A DNA stretch of 24,595 nt, taken from IMG/VR virus record IMGVR_UViG_3300025889_000898, positions 1 to 24,595 of that record, one strand, 5' to 3'. This DNA is from a virus. Shown here piece after piece: positions 14,816 through 21,232 of this stretch. Below the pieces are notes generated by a model. The model was not told where the DNA came from and ran no database searches. It saw only the letters and a program-made list of their open reading frames with translations. The stretch's first letter is position 1; the number at the start of each line of letters is the position of its first letter. Position numbers and translations under genes: made by a program.

Positions 14816-15245
14816 TGTCATTTGCTCCTTCTTGTAACCATTCGGGTGGTATCGTCTTGTGGGCGTATCGGAAGCCGTGCTTCTCGCACCAGTCGCAGTA
14901 ACGATTGGGACTGCCTTTGTACAAAGGGGCGTTCTGATTGCTGAAGACGAAGCGAATGTCGATGTCGGGGTGCTGTTCTTTGATGAGCAAGTGTTTCTGC
15001 CTATCATCAACAGTCCAGCGACCCTTCGTTTCGACAAAGAAAAAGCCGCCTTGTTTTGGCAGCTTGAAATCAGGTAAGTAGGTGGATTGTCTTTCAGGCC
15101 AAGTGTACGAAACTTTGTCGTCCTTTGGTTCGTACACAACTGGTAGACCAGCATCTGCTATTTGGCGTGAAACTGTTTCTTCCAGACCACTCCTGTAGCC
15201 ATTTGCTATGGCGTGGCGTCTGCGCTTAGAAATTGTAAGCGACAC
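14802..15245 (-). CDS. T7-like endonuclease I (Holliday-junction resolvase)
   Basis: Clear homologue of T7 gp3. YRSGLEETV contains E22, YLPDF has D59, and FVETKG has E72 and K74; these correspond to the T7 catalytic set E20, D55, E65, K67. The following block DDRQKHLLIKEQHPDIDIRF and the segment LYKGSP..Y...CEKHGFRYA are nearly the T7 sequence. It should resolve branched DNA before packaging and cut host DNA. The start is a GTG (15245) inside the end of the SSB gene (20-base overlap), with a weak GAAG upstream; no in-frame ATG precedes the catalytic helix. At 147 aa it has the usual length. Confidence 0.93.
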   Translation of the reverse strand: MSLTISKRRRHAIANGYRSGLEETVSRQIADAGLPVVYEPKDDKVSYTWPERQSTYLPDFKLPKQGGFFFVETKGRWTVDDRQKHLLIKEQHPDIDIRFVFSNQNAPLYKGSPNRYCDWCEKHGFRYAHKTIPPEWLQEGANDNEPE

Positions 15246-15756
15246 CGTCTGCTTCTTCAGCGTTGTCGTTGGCTGCTACGAAGCCGCCCTCTTCAGCGGC
15301 AAATGAAACACCGCCGTTGCTACCTTCTGACAGTTCAATAATTTGAACGCCAGCAAGCTGAAGTGAGATGCCGACATTACCGCCAGCCTGGTATGGGTAC
15401 ATTGTGCCAGCTGCCTTCAACGTGGAGCCGCCAAAGATTGGTGGTACGTTGTTTTCGCTAATCATCTGCCCTGCGCTATCCACGAACTTTGGCTTGAACT
15501 TGGATTTAGTGACGATTATCAAATCGCCAGTGTCTTCATCTTTCTTAAAAGGCATCTTTGCGTCTTTGGCTTTCGCACCAAACGCATCGTTAGCCGCTGC
15601 TTTCGCAGCTGCAACCAATGGTTTGCCTTCTTCATGTGTAACCCTGATGTTGACCTTGTACTGACCGTTTGAATCAAACTGGAAGTCAGCCTTGTTCAAC
15701 CAAGGGTACATCGCCACCCCTTTCGGGGTTGTAAATGTTAGTTTCTGTTTTGCCAT
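15226..15756 (-). CDS. gp2.5-like single-stranded DNA-binding protein
   Basis: A 176-aa OB-fold-type protein starting KLTFTTPKGVAMYPWLNKAD. A beta-rich core (YKVNIRVTHEEGKPL, DLIIVTKSKFKPKFVD, NNVPPIFGGSTLKAAGTMYP, VGISLQLAGVQIIEL) is followed by a Gly-rich linker and an acidic C-terminal tail ending in Phe (DNAEEADGVAYNF). The acidic tail with terminal aromatic residue is the hallmark by which T7 gp2.5 contacts polymerase and helicase. It is shorter than T7 gp2.5 (232 aa). It sits right after a small gene with TAATG coupling and just upstream of endonuclease I, the same order as genes 2.5 and 3 in T7. Confidence 0.88.
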   Translation of the reverse strand: MAKQKLTFTTPKGVAMYPWLNKADFQFDSNGQYKVNIRVTHEEGKPLVAAAKAAANDAFGAKAKDAKMPFKKDEDTGDLIIVTKSKFKPKFVDSAGQMISENNVPPIFGGSTLKAAGTMYPYQAGGNVGISLQLAGVQIIELSEGSNGGVSFAAEEGGFVAANDNAEEADGVAYNF

Positions 15757-15932
15757 TAAAAGCTATCCTTTTCTGATTGTTTGGCGTCATTGTCTTGGTA
15801 TTGGGTTGGCTCACCGAAATCTTCTATCGACAAGCCAAGACTGTCGGCTTGAGCAAGCAAATCCAGTGGGATTGGCTCACCACGAGAAAGGTACAGCTTG
15901 CCCAAACCAAGGAGTTTTTCTCGTTGGTTCAT
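15756..15932 (-). CDS. Small hypothetical protein upstream of SSB (58 aa)
   Basis: An ATG at 15932 with AGGAA five bases upstream opens a 58-codon frame. Its TAA overlaps the SSB start (TAATG), a coupling repeated throughout this operon, which argues that it is real. The sequence begins MNQREKLLGLGKLYLSRGEP, continues IPLDLLAQADSLGLSIEDFG and ends in a polar, acidic tail. No family is recognised. It is the first gene after the phage promoter at 16009-16027 and the small hairpin at 15973-15994, so it would be transcribed in the same class as the replication genes. Confidence 0.65.
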   Translation of the reverse strand: MNQREKLLGLGKLYLSRGEPIPLDLLAQADSLGLSIEDFGEPTQYQDNDAKQSEKDSF

Positions 15933-15972
15933 TATTGTTCCTGCTGTTTGTTAGACATTATGCAGCGCAAAG

Positions 15973-15994
15973 AAAAAGGCGGCTGAACGCCACC
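15973..15994 (-). terminator. Weak intrinsic terminator or attenuator after the polymerase gene
   Basis: On the minus strand GGTGGC pairs with GCCGCC around loop GTTCA, followed by TTTTTC. The stem uses a T-G wobble on the minus strand, which would be a C-A mismatch on the plus strand, so it works only leftwards. It lies between a phage promoter and the replication genes, and could stop host polymerase coming from the early operon. Confidence 0.55.
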
Positions 15995-16008
15995 TCGATT
16001 TGCTTTCT

Positions 16009-16027
16009 GCATACGATACCCGCAACT
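16009..16027 (-). promoter_or_regulatory. Phage-type promoter for the replication operon
   Basis: Reads AGTTGCGGGTATCGTATGC on the minus strand, one mismatch from the 19-bp consensus. Its first bases overlap the RNA polymerase TAG stop codon. The position matches T7, where class II promoters follow gene 1. Confidence 0.8.
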
Positions 16028-18818
16028 AGCTGAAGGGGTACTTTGCCCTCTTGACCTTTGCCAATTCTAGCTTGCCATCATCCGGTATCTCTGGAAGGTT
16101 TTGACCGCCATCCGTCAATCTTGCGGCGGTTTGCCGCCTGATGTCTGCGTAAAGGCTGTAGTCAGCGTACTGGTCGTGAAATTCAAGTCTAACCGTGTTT
16201 CGTAGTATGGCAGCGTTGCCAATTGTTGTTGCAAAGCTGTCGTGGACACACATCAAATCCGTAACGCCTTTCTCAGCGCAACCTAGCACCGTAGACATCA
16301 AATGAGTTGCATCCATTGCATGAATGATGTTTGGCGCAATCGCATTTCTACTTTTCGTCCCTTTCACTTCATCTGTGTAAACGCGAGTGCTGGAGCGTTT
16401 TTCAACTGTGCGATTTGCGTAAGACCCGCCCCACCAAAAAAGCCGGACTTTACTGGGGTTTTTTTCGTGGTTTAGGTACTCTTGAAACGCTGGAAAACCA
16501 ATCTTAGTTGTCCATTGAAAATGCTTATTCTCAACCTTCAAGGCGTCTGAACAGGATTGGAAAAATGCCATTCCTTGTTCAGCTGACTTAACGGTCGCCT
16601 TGATTGCACGAACCAGTAGGTTGGCTAGGTAAAATGAAGCCGTGTAGCCACAATCCTCACCGTATGGGTGTTCTGTTCGTGGATGGGCCGGGTCTTGAAC
16701 TTGTTTGGTAAACTTGTCGAAGTAGCTTTTCCGCAACGCCTTCGCAATGCCCCAATCTTCAGAACTGTAAGCCCACGTCATGACTGGGCCTTTGGCAACC
16801 TTTCGGGTTAAACCCTCCCCACCATCATCATGCTTCAAGCTGAGAAGGGTTTCAGCTGCCACTTTGCGTCTGCTAACCTTGTCCAGTTCGTCTTCGTCCA
16901 AAGTGATTTCTTCTATCTGACCCTGCTCGTTTTCATTTAGCCTGATGCCTGTCGCAATCTCACGTTCCATCGTTTGGATGTCACTTGGAATTATCGCTAA
17001 AGCAGCGTCACGACACACAATGTACAAATCACGAGGTTCAATTTTGCCCTCATCTGGGTCAACAAGGTTTACCCAGTATCCGTCATGTTCATTCAAACTT
17101 GCCGCTGCGTAATGTTGGTAACCAGAGTTAGTGGCATCAAGGGCAACTGGAAGTCCAGAGTAGTAAACTTTACCCGCCAGTCTGGCCTCATTGTAAAGGT
17201 AGCTTTCACGACAGGCAGCTACGAACTGGAAAGGGTCATCTGCTTGCATCCAAAAATCAAAGTTCGTGCGAAAATCTGCGCCAGTCTTCGTGATGTCTTG
17301 GATGTTGTCGCCAACCCATTCCAAACGGTCTTCGTATGATTTCTTGTCGATGCGATTGCCCCAAGTGTTAGCCAGCTGAAGGTACAAAAACTCATCGTTT
17401 TCCGGCGTAACCGCTGTCTTGTTGTAAAACATGAACAACGCCCGGATGTAATCATTCTTTTGGAAATTGAAATCAGGCGTACAGTAGACACGCCCCCTGA
17501 AATCAAATTGATGGGGAAGCCAGAACTTATCCAAACCTTCGTCAGCGTAGGCCAGTAGTTCTCTAGCTTGCTTCCGGTGGTTATTGAGGTTCAGATTGTT
17601 TGCATCAACTTCTTGCTGTTCTTGCTGTACCCGCACTCTGTCCCTGTACCACTGGGCTTTTTGGGAGTTGTCGTATTTGACCCAAATTTGATTTTCGATT
17701 TCTTCATGGTCGTCAGGTCGGTGAAGTTCAGGAAAATCACCTAGTTTTTTGTAGTTTTTAGTTTCTACCACCCAATCAATGCAGTCTAAGACCGTTTCAT
17801 TGATGGTAAGCGGAACCTTCTGCAAACTATTGATGGCGTCAAGACAATGCTGCATCTCACCATTATTCACTCGTTTGGTGATTTCATCCTTCTGTTCGCC
17901 AGTTGCGTGTTTGACCAGCGGAACTAATTTTCCAACAGCTGGGTCGTGGTAAGGCCCACCTCGATTAAGAGATTTTGCATCCCAGTTATTAGGTGGCACA
18001 CCAACGATGGGTGTAAACATTGGAAACAAACCATCAATCAACTGATTGCCGTCAGCCAATTGTTGTTTGGCTAAAGTTGTCATCACAATGTGACCGATAG
18101 GATGAGGCGAAGGTTTGCCGTTTTTCTCAACGTACAGCATCTTTTCCTCAAACAAGTCACACCCACGCATCACACAAGCTATTAGGAACGAGCCAACGGC
18201 CTTGTATTTGTCGTCAGACCACTCTTCAAATGCAGCTTCCCACTCAGGAAACCTACGGTCTGCTTCAGCCATTACTCTTTCTGCGTGGGTCAATTGCCAT
18301 TCTAGGTAATCGTCTTCTTCCTTATCGCCTTGTTTGAACTTGCCCATGTACTTTAACTGGTCAACCGTGGGAAAAAGCGTCTTTTTAAGTTCAGTCATCA
18401 GGCGTCTACCCGCACGAGTTTGCCTCATGTAGGCTTCGCGTGTCAGGGCTTCCATTGCCATGCCGGCTCGATGAAAGACGTTTTGTGACTTTAGGACTTG
18501 GGCGGCACTGTCTTGGCAGATTTTCAATGCAGTGATTGCAATCAAATCGGGGTCAACAGGCATCACTGGCTCAATCCATTGGGATTTGCTGCTATGACCA
18601 GCCTCTGCGACAAAAGCCATTACAGCTCCCATCACGGCCTGTTGAACTTCCTCTGCCTGTAGCTTGCTAGACTTCGTTTCAGACAGTCCCTGACGCTGCT
18701 CAAGCTGCTTGCGCCGCTTTTCGGCACGAACACGCCCCTTCGTCAGCATTTCTTGCTCACGGTCTATTTGTTTCTGCATTTCTGGGGTGATTGGCTCACC
18801 CTGATTGTCAATTGTCAT
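16026..18818 (-). CDS. T7-like single-subunit DNA-directed RNA polymerase
   Basis: 930 aa, slightly longer than T7 RNA polymerase (883). Catalytic motifs: motif A DATNSGYQHYAAA with D561 (T7 D537); motif B KGPVMTWAYSSEDWG with K676 and Y684 (T7 K631, Y639); motif C VHDSFATT with D860 (T7 D812). The C-terminus is KYPFS, equivalent to the aromatic 'foot' FAFA of T7. The N-terminal about 60 residues are charged and helical. It should transcribe the middle and late genes from the AGTTGCGGGTATCGTATGT promoters seen in this window. The ATG has AAGGAG 12 bases upstream, a long spacing. Four such promoters precede its operon, suggesting positive feedback. Very high confidence. Confidence 0.97.
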   Translation of the reverse strand: MTIDNQGEPITPEMQKQIDREQEMLTKGRVRAEKRRKQLEQRQGLSETKSSKLQAEEVQQAVMGAVMAFVAEAGHSSKSQWIEPVMPVDPDLIAITALKICQDSAAQVLKSQNVFHRAGMAMEALTREAYMRQTRAGRRLMTELKKTLFPTVDQLKYMGKFKQGDKEEDDYLEWQLTHAERVMAEADRRFPEWEAAFEEWSDDKYKAVGSFLIACVMRGCDLFEEKMLYVEKNGKPSPHPIGHIVMTTLAKQQLADGNQLIDGLFPMFTPIVGVPPNNWDAKSLNRGGPYHDPAVGKLVPLVKHATGEQKDEITKRVNNGEMQHCLDAINSLQKVPLTINETVLDCIDWVVETKNYKKLGDFPELHRPDDHEEIENQIWVKYDNSQKAQWYRDRVRVQQEQQEVDANNLNLNNHRKQARELLAYADEGLDKFWLPHQFDFRGRVYCTPDFNFQKNDYIRALFMFYNKTAVTPENDEFLYLQLANTWGNRIDKKSYEDRLEWVGDNIQDITKTGADFRTNFDFWMQADDPFQFVAACRESYLYNEARLAGKVYYSGLPVALDATNSGYQHYAAASLNEHDGYWVNLVDPDEGKIEPRDLYIVCRDAALAIIPSDIQTMEREIATGIRLNENEQGQIEEITLDEDELDKVSRRKVAAETLLSLKHDDGGEGLTRKVAKGPVMTWAYSSEDWGIAKALRKSYFDKFTKQVQDPAHPRTEHPYGEDCGYTASFYLANLLVRAIKATVKSAEQGMAFFQSCSDALKVENKHFQWTTKIGFPAFQEYLNHEKNPSKVRLFWWGGSYANRTVEKRSSTRVYTDEVKGTKSRNAIAPNIIHAMDATHLMSTVLGCAEKGVTDLMCVHDSFATTIGNAAILRNTVRLEFHDQYADYSLYADIRRQTAARLTDGGQNLPEIPDDGKLELAKVKRAKYPFS

Positions 18819-18913
18819 CCGTTAGTAATTCTCCTTGTGAAACTACTGTCCCATGCAGCTGCGTCTTAGCGCAATAGGGCAAATGGTGTTAAATGTGGGG
18901 ATGCTGGGGAGAA

Positions 18914-19153
18914 CTAGCATTTTGCTTTGGCTAGTTCGTCAAATCCCCATCTGTGCAAAATCTCACGCACCTGTTCCCTGTCAAAACTGTCACCTTCGAA
19001 ATCAGCCTCACGGTCAGGCGACAGGACGTAAGTCACTGCCGCCTTGTGAAGGACGTTTATTGAGGCACCCATGTCGTAAAGACCACCCTCGCCGTAAAAC
19101 GAGTGGCAGTATTCGACAAAAGGCTTGAGTATCGTCTTCAGTGTGTTTTCCAT
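18914..19153 (-). CDS. Small early hypothetical protein (79 aa)
   Basis: Begins MENTLKTILKPFVEYCHSFY, then GEGGLYDMGASINVLHKAAV, TYVLSPDREADFEGDSFDRE and QVREILHRWGFDELAKAKC. The C-terminal helix resembles a small alpha/beta protein, but no family is recognised. GGGGAA lies just upstream of the ATG. It is two bases from the preceding small gene and about 95 bases before the RNA polymerase, in the early operon, where T7-like phages place small host-takeover proteins. That role is inference from position. Confidence 0.65.
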   Translation of the reverse strand: MENTLKTILKPFVEYCHSFYGEGGLYDMGASINVLHKAAVTYVLSPDREADFEGDSFDREQVREILHRWGFDELAKAKC

Positions 19154-19155
19154 GA

Positions 19156-19326
19156 TTATTCCCCTTTCGTACTGTTGTTGTCGTTGACTGCTAGCCCAGC
19201 GAGGTCAGCTAAAGTCGCTCTAGGTCGCTTCATTGACCCCATTGTCAAAGCCTTCATGAGGGCTTTCTCGGCATCGTCATTGTATTCAGCTACGCTATTC
19301 TTCGGTGTTTGGACTTTCGTTGTCAT
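19156..19326 (-). CDS. Small early hypothetical protein (56 aa)
   Basis: I place the start at the ATG at 19326 (MTTKVQTPKNSVAEYNDDAE), which has AGGAG six to seven bases upstream. A longer open frame to 19458 runs through two of the phage promoters and is not credible. The protein is polar, with a basic centre (KALTMGSMKRPRATLADLAG). No domain is recognised. It is the first gene after the promoter cluster and is followed at once by the 79-aa gene. Confidence 0.65.
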   Translation of the reverse strand: MTTKVQTPKNSVAEYNDDAEKALMKALTMGSMKRPRATLADLAGLAVNDNNSTKGE

Positions 19327-19356
19327 TTTCACTCTCCTGTGTCTGTTTCGGTTTCT

Positions 19357-19375
19357 GCATAAGGTTCCCGCAACT
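19357..19375 (-). promoter_or_regulatory. Phage-type promoter copy, proximal to early genes (degenerate)
   Basis: Minus strand AGTTGCGGGAACCTTATGC; four mismatches to the consensus, three of them in the central TATCG block. It lies closest to the first early gene and is probably the weakest of the four. Confidence 0.6.
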
Positions 19376-19405
19376 TTCGACAGGCTTTGGTCAACGCAGC
19401 TTCTT

Positions 19406-19424
19406 GCATAAGATACCCGCAACT
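19406..19424 (-). promoter_or_regulatory. Phage-type promoter copy
   Basis: Minus strand AGTTGCGGGTATCTTATGC; two mismatches to the consensus. Second of four copies spaced 49, 36 and 37 bases. Confidence 0.72.
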
Positions 19425-19441
19425 CAATTTGCTGGTTTCCT

Positions 19442-19460
19442 ACATACGATACCCGCAACT
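19442..19460 (-). promoter_or_regulatory. Phage-type promoter copy (consensus)
   Basis: Minus strand AGTTGCGGGTATCGTATGT, followed by AGGAAACCAGC. Identical over 19 bases with the copy at 19479-19497, and the two also share downstream AG(G)AAACCAGC. Confidence 0.78.
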
Positions 19461-19478
19461 CAATCGTGGCTGGTTTCT

Positions 19479-19497
19479 ACATACGATACCCGCAACT
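19479..19497 (-). promoter_or_regulatory. Phage-type promoter copy (consensus), distal
   Basis: Minus strand AGTTGCGGGTATCGTATGT, followed by AGAAACCAGCC. Furthest upstream of the four-copy cluster before the RNA polymerase operon. Confidence 0.78.
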
Positions 19498-19529
19498 GCT
19501 GGCTGCACGGATTGGCTGCGCTGTGTGTT

Positions 19530-19699
19530 TATAATGAGTGCGTCCTAATTGGACATTTTGCTTTGGATGCACGATGGGTGCATGAGAACGACCATGATGT
19601 CGTTGGTGCTGAACGTACAATGACTATTGCATCGTGCGTTCTTTGTTAGTAGAACAAAACAGGAACATCGTCAATAAAGATATCGCATGGAGACGCAAA
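19530..19699 (+). promoter_or_regulatory. Structured leader of the plus-strand zinc-ribbon gene, with -10-like TATAAT
   Basis: TATAAT occurs at 19530-19535 but lacks a good -35. Downstream are three dyads. ATGCAC/GTGCAT lies around GATGG (19567-19583). AACGAC/GTCGTT lies around CATGAT (19587-19604). GCACGATG (19569-19576) can instead pair with CATCGTGC (19630-19637). The first and third pairings are mutually exclusive, like an attenuator or RNA switch. The dyads could equally be protein operators between divergent transcription units. Confidence 0.4.
19646..19674 (-). promoter_or_regulatory. Possible host sigma70 promoter for the early operon
   Basis: Minus strand TTGACG (19674-19669), 17-base spacer, then TACTAA (19651-19646). 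The -35 matches 5 of 6, the -10 only 3 of 6. A host promoter is needed somewhere upstream of the polymerase genes, and this is the best I see. It is weak evidence. Confidence 0.3.
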
Positions 19700-19882
19700 A
19701 TGACTGAATGGCCTGTGCCTAAATGGAGACAAAAGATGCTAGATGCCGAAGCCAAAAGACAGGAACAGCCACGCTGTGTCAGCTGTGGTCAGCCAGAAAA
19801 TATAATCTGGGTACATGGACACGGACAATGTGCTTATTGTAAAGTTAACGTCCAGCCTTGCTGTAGTGGTGAGACTTGTTAG
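19700..19882 (+). CDS. Small zinc-ribbon protein (60 aa)
   Basis: I start it at the ATG at 19700 (MTEWPVPKWRQKMLDAEAKR), with GGAG seven bases upstream; a longer frame from 19634 lacks a good RBS. A basic helix is followed by RCVSCGQPENIIWVHGHGQC, then AYCKVNVQPCCSGETC. The pairs C-x2-C ... C-x2-C make a zinc ribbon, with two more Cys and a last Cys at the tail. It may bind nucleic acid or a host protein. It is on the strand opposite to the neighbouring operons and is followed by a small membrane protein, the same kind of pairing as at 6209-6564. Function unknown. Confidence 0.65.
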   Translation: MTEWPVPKWRQKMLDAEAKRQEQPRCVSCGQPENIIWVHGHGQCAYCKVNVQPCCSGETC

Positions 19883-19901
19883 TGATTGAAGGCATTGCGT
19901 C

Positions 19902-20036
19902 ATGAAGCATCCAATTTATGGCTTTTTCAAAATTGCCGGCCTTAATATCTTTTTGTTGAGTGTCTTTTGTTTTTTCATCTGGCTTTATGGCATCGGCGAA
20001 TCAGGAATCGTTAGTCTAGCTATAGGTACAGTTTAG
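19902..20036 (+). CDS. Small single-pass membrane protein (44 aa)
   Basis: The ATG at 19902 has GAAGG nine bases upstream and opens a 44-codon frame to TAG. After MKHPIYGFFK comes one strongly hydrophobic segment (GLNIFLLSVFCFFIWLYGIG) and a short apolar tail (ESGIVSLAIGTV). It follows the zinc-ribbon gene by 19 bases, so the two likely share a transcript. No family is recognised; host-membrane effectors are one possibility. Confidence 0.55.
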   Translation: MKHPIYGFFKIAGLNIFLLSVFCFFIWLYGIGESGIVSLAIGTV

Positions 20037-20081
20037 AGATTACTTTCCCTTCCTCCTTAGGGTGGACTAATTAAAAACACG

Positions 20082-20110
20082 AAAAAAAAAGGCCACCCGA
20101 AGGTGACCTT
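20082..20110 (-). terminator. Rho-independent terminator of the integrase gene
   Basis: Minus strand AAGGTCACC-TTCG-GGTGGCCTT (9 bp with one wobble, stable TTCG loop) followed by a run of eight T. It lies 20 bases after the integrase stop. The hairpin may also act weakly on the plus-strand transcript of the small genes, since CTTTTTG follows there. Confidence 0.88.
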
Positions 20111-20129
20111 AAATGTCTTTTTGATGCCC

Positions 20130-21050
20130 CTACAACGCCCTGACAGCGTTCAGTAGGTTGTTCTTGCGTGTATGTACATAGCGGCGCGTAGTGCGTGTGT
20201 CAGCGTGACCTAGAATGTCTGCAATCTCAAATTCGTTTGCACCAACATTGTTAGACAAGCGACTGGCGGCTGTATGTCGGCACACATGAAACAGCCATAG
20301 CGGGTCGCCCTTCCCTACATCACGTCTAGCCTTGTTCCAGTTACGGTAGAAGGTGCGATGGGAAAATGCCTTATCAATAACAGGCAGCAGACGCTCGTAG
20401 GCGGCCCTTGCTTCAGCATTGAGGGGAACTTCACGTTCACCGCTTTTGCACACCTCTTCGGGCAAATACAGCCATTCACCACAGTCTGACAGTTCAACTA
20501 TCGGCTTTGTGATTGCCCGGCACTCACCAAGTCTCATTCCGGTGTTGCATGACAAAATCACAAGGTCAGCCATCCACGGCTTTTTCACCACGTCACGCAG
20601 ATAGGCGACAAGTTCGCGCTGTTCATCATGAGTAAAGTAACGTGGGCGACCAGCCTTGATGGTTTCGTATTTCAGCTTAATTGGGTTGTCTACCACGTCT
20701 TTGTCGTTTGCGTAGGACATGACACGAGATATGCCAGCCATATACTTATTGGCTGTGTTCTTGCTGATGCCTCGTGTTTCGATGAGGTGGTCAACAAAGT
20801 CGTAGATATGCTTGCGTCTTACGTCTGCAAGTGTCAGCTGACCGAAATCCTTGTAGTCAGCGAACCAGCGGATACCACGCATATTGAACGTGCGGGTGTG
20901 GTCTTTTAGCCAGACACGCTCCGCAATCTTAGTTGCGTAGGCCACAAGGGTCGGTACGCTAGTGGTTACTGGTGGTTTGTTGGTAGTTGCCTGAGTTGAT
21001 ACAAATGATTGTGCAAAGAGGTCACTTTGGATTGGGCTATAGTTGTTCAT
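20130..21050 (-). CDS. int: Tyrosine recombinase (phage integrase), 306 aa
   Basis: Catalyses site-specific integration. The N-terminal SAM-like core-binding domain (about 34-130) is followed by the catalytic domain with R173 (NTGMRLGE), K202 (VCKSGEREVPL), H255 and R258 (FHVCRHT), H282 (ILGHADTRTT) and nucleophile Y291 (RRYVHTR). I start it at the ATG at 21050, with AAGG upstream. The open frame continues to 21191, but those 47 residues (beginning MAPRDGFEPPAKRLTVA) are antisense translation of the tRNA-Asn att core, a common annotation artefact. It lies beside attP, has its own terminator, and its best promoter (21246-21274) is beyond the att core. Confidence 0.95.
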   Translation of the reverse strand: MNNYSPIQSDLFAQSFVSTQATTNKPPVTTSVPTLVAYATKIAERVWLKDHTRTFNMRGIRWFADYKDFGQLTLADVRRKHIYDFVDHLIETRGISKNTANKYMAGISRVMSYANDKDVVDNPIKLKYETIKAGRPRYFTHDEQRELVAYLRDVVKKPWMADLVILSCNTGMRLGECRAITKPIVELSDCGEWLYLPEEVCKSGEREVPLNAEARAAYERLLPVIDKAFSHRTFYRNWNKARRDVGKGDPLWLFHVCRHTAASRLSNNVGANEFEIADILGHADTRTTRRYVHTRKNNLLNAVRAL

Positions 21051-21077
21051 CGCTTTACCTTCCGAACTTTGGTTTCG

Positions 21078-21232
21078 GAAGATAGGGAACGAAATGTAGC
21101 TTAACCCTTGATAAACCGCCGAAAAACAGCAGTCTGACATCGCGACTGTTAATCGCTTGGCCGGCGGTTCGAATCCGTCCCGGGGAGCCAAACCTTAGCC
21201 TCAAGAGCAAGCGACTGTAGTTCCCTATCTTC
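21078..21232. repeat. 13-bp perfect inverted repeat flanking the att core
   Basis: GAAGATAGGGAAC at 21078-21090 is the exact inverse complement of 21220-21232, and the pair is centred on the tRNA-derived core. In an integrase mRNA started from the 21246-21274 promoter the arms could close a large stem around the antisense tRNA sequence. It could also be a pair of accessory or integrase arm-type binding sites. Confidence 0.8.
21142..21190 (+). other. attP: attP core: 3' portion of a tRNA-Asn gene
   Basis: Reads as the tRNA from the anticodon stem to the 3' end. GCGA/TCGC stem (21142-21145, 21153-21156) around loop CTGTTAA with anticodon GTT (Asn); 5-base variable loop; T-arm GGCGG-TTCGAAT-CCGTC (21163-21179); acceptor 3' strand CCGGGGA, discriminator G, and CCA ending at 21190. 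No D-arm or matching 5' acceptor strand occurs upstream, so it is not a complete gene. Such fragments restore the host tRNA on integration. The probable crossover is in the anticodon loop, whose stem gives the inverted core sites (family knowledge and inference). Confidence 0.85.

Noticed and set aside
18819-18913. Possible gene or RNA between the 79-aa gene and the RNA polymerase
   Set aside because: Only 95 bases, with no frame or strong hairpin; it holds just the polymerase RBS region.
19327-19458. Extended start of the 56-aa early protein
   Set aside because: The extension runs through two phage promoters; the ATG at 19326 has a strong RBS.
19357-19497. CRISPR-like direct repeats
   Set aside because: Four 19-bp copies have unequal short intervals (17-30 bases), no Cas genes are near, and further single copies occur at operon starts; they are promoters.
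21110-21190. A complete tRNA-Asn gene
   Set aside because: Anticodon arm, T-arm and acceptor 3' strand are present, but no D-arm or 5' acceptor strand (TCCCCGG) is found upstream; only the 3' portion exists.
21051-21191. N-terminal 47-residue extension of integrase (MAPRDGFEPPAKRLTVA...)
   Set aside because: It is antisense translation of the tRNA-Asn att core and leader; a good RBS and ATG occur at 21050, just before the conserved protein.
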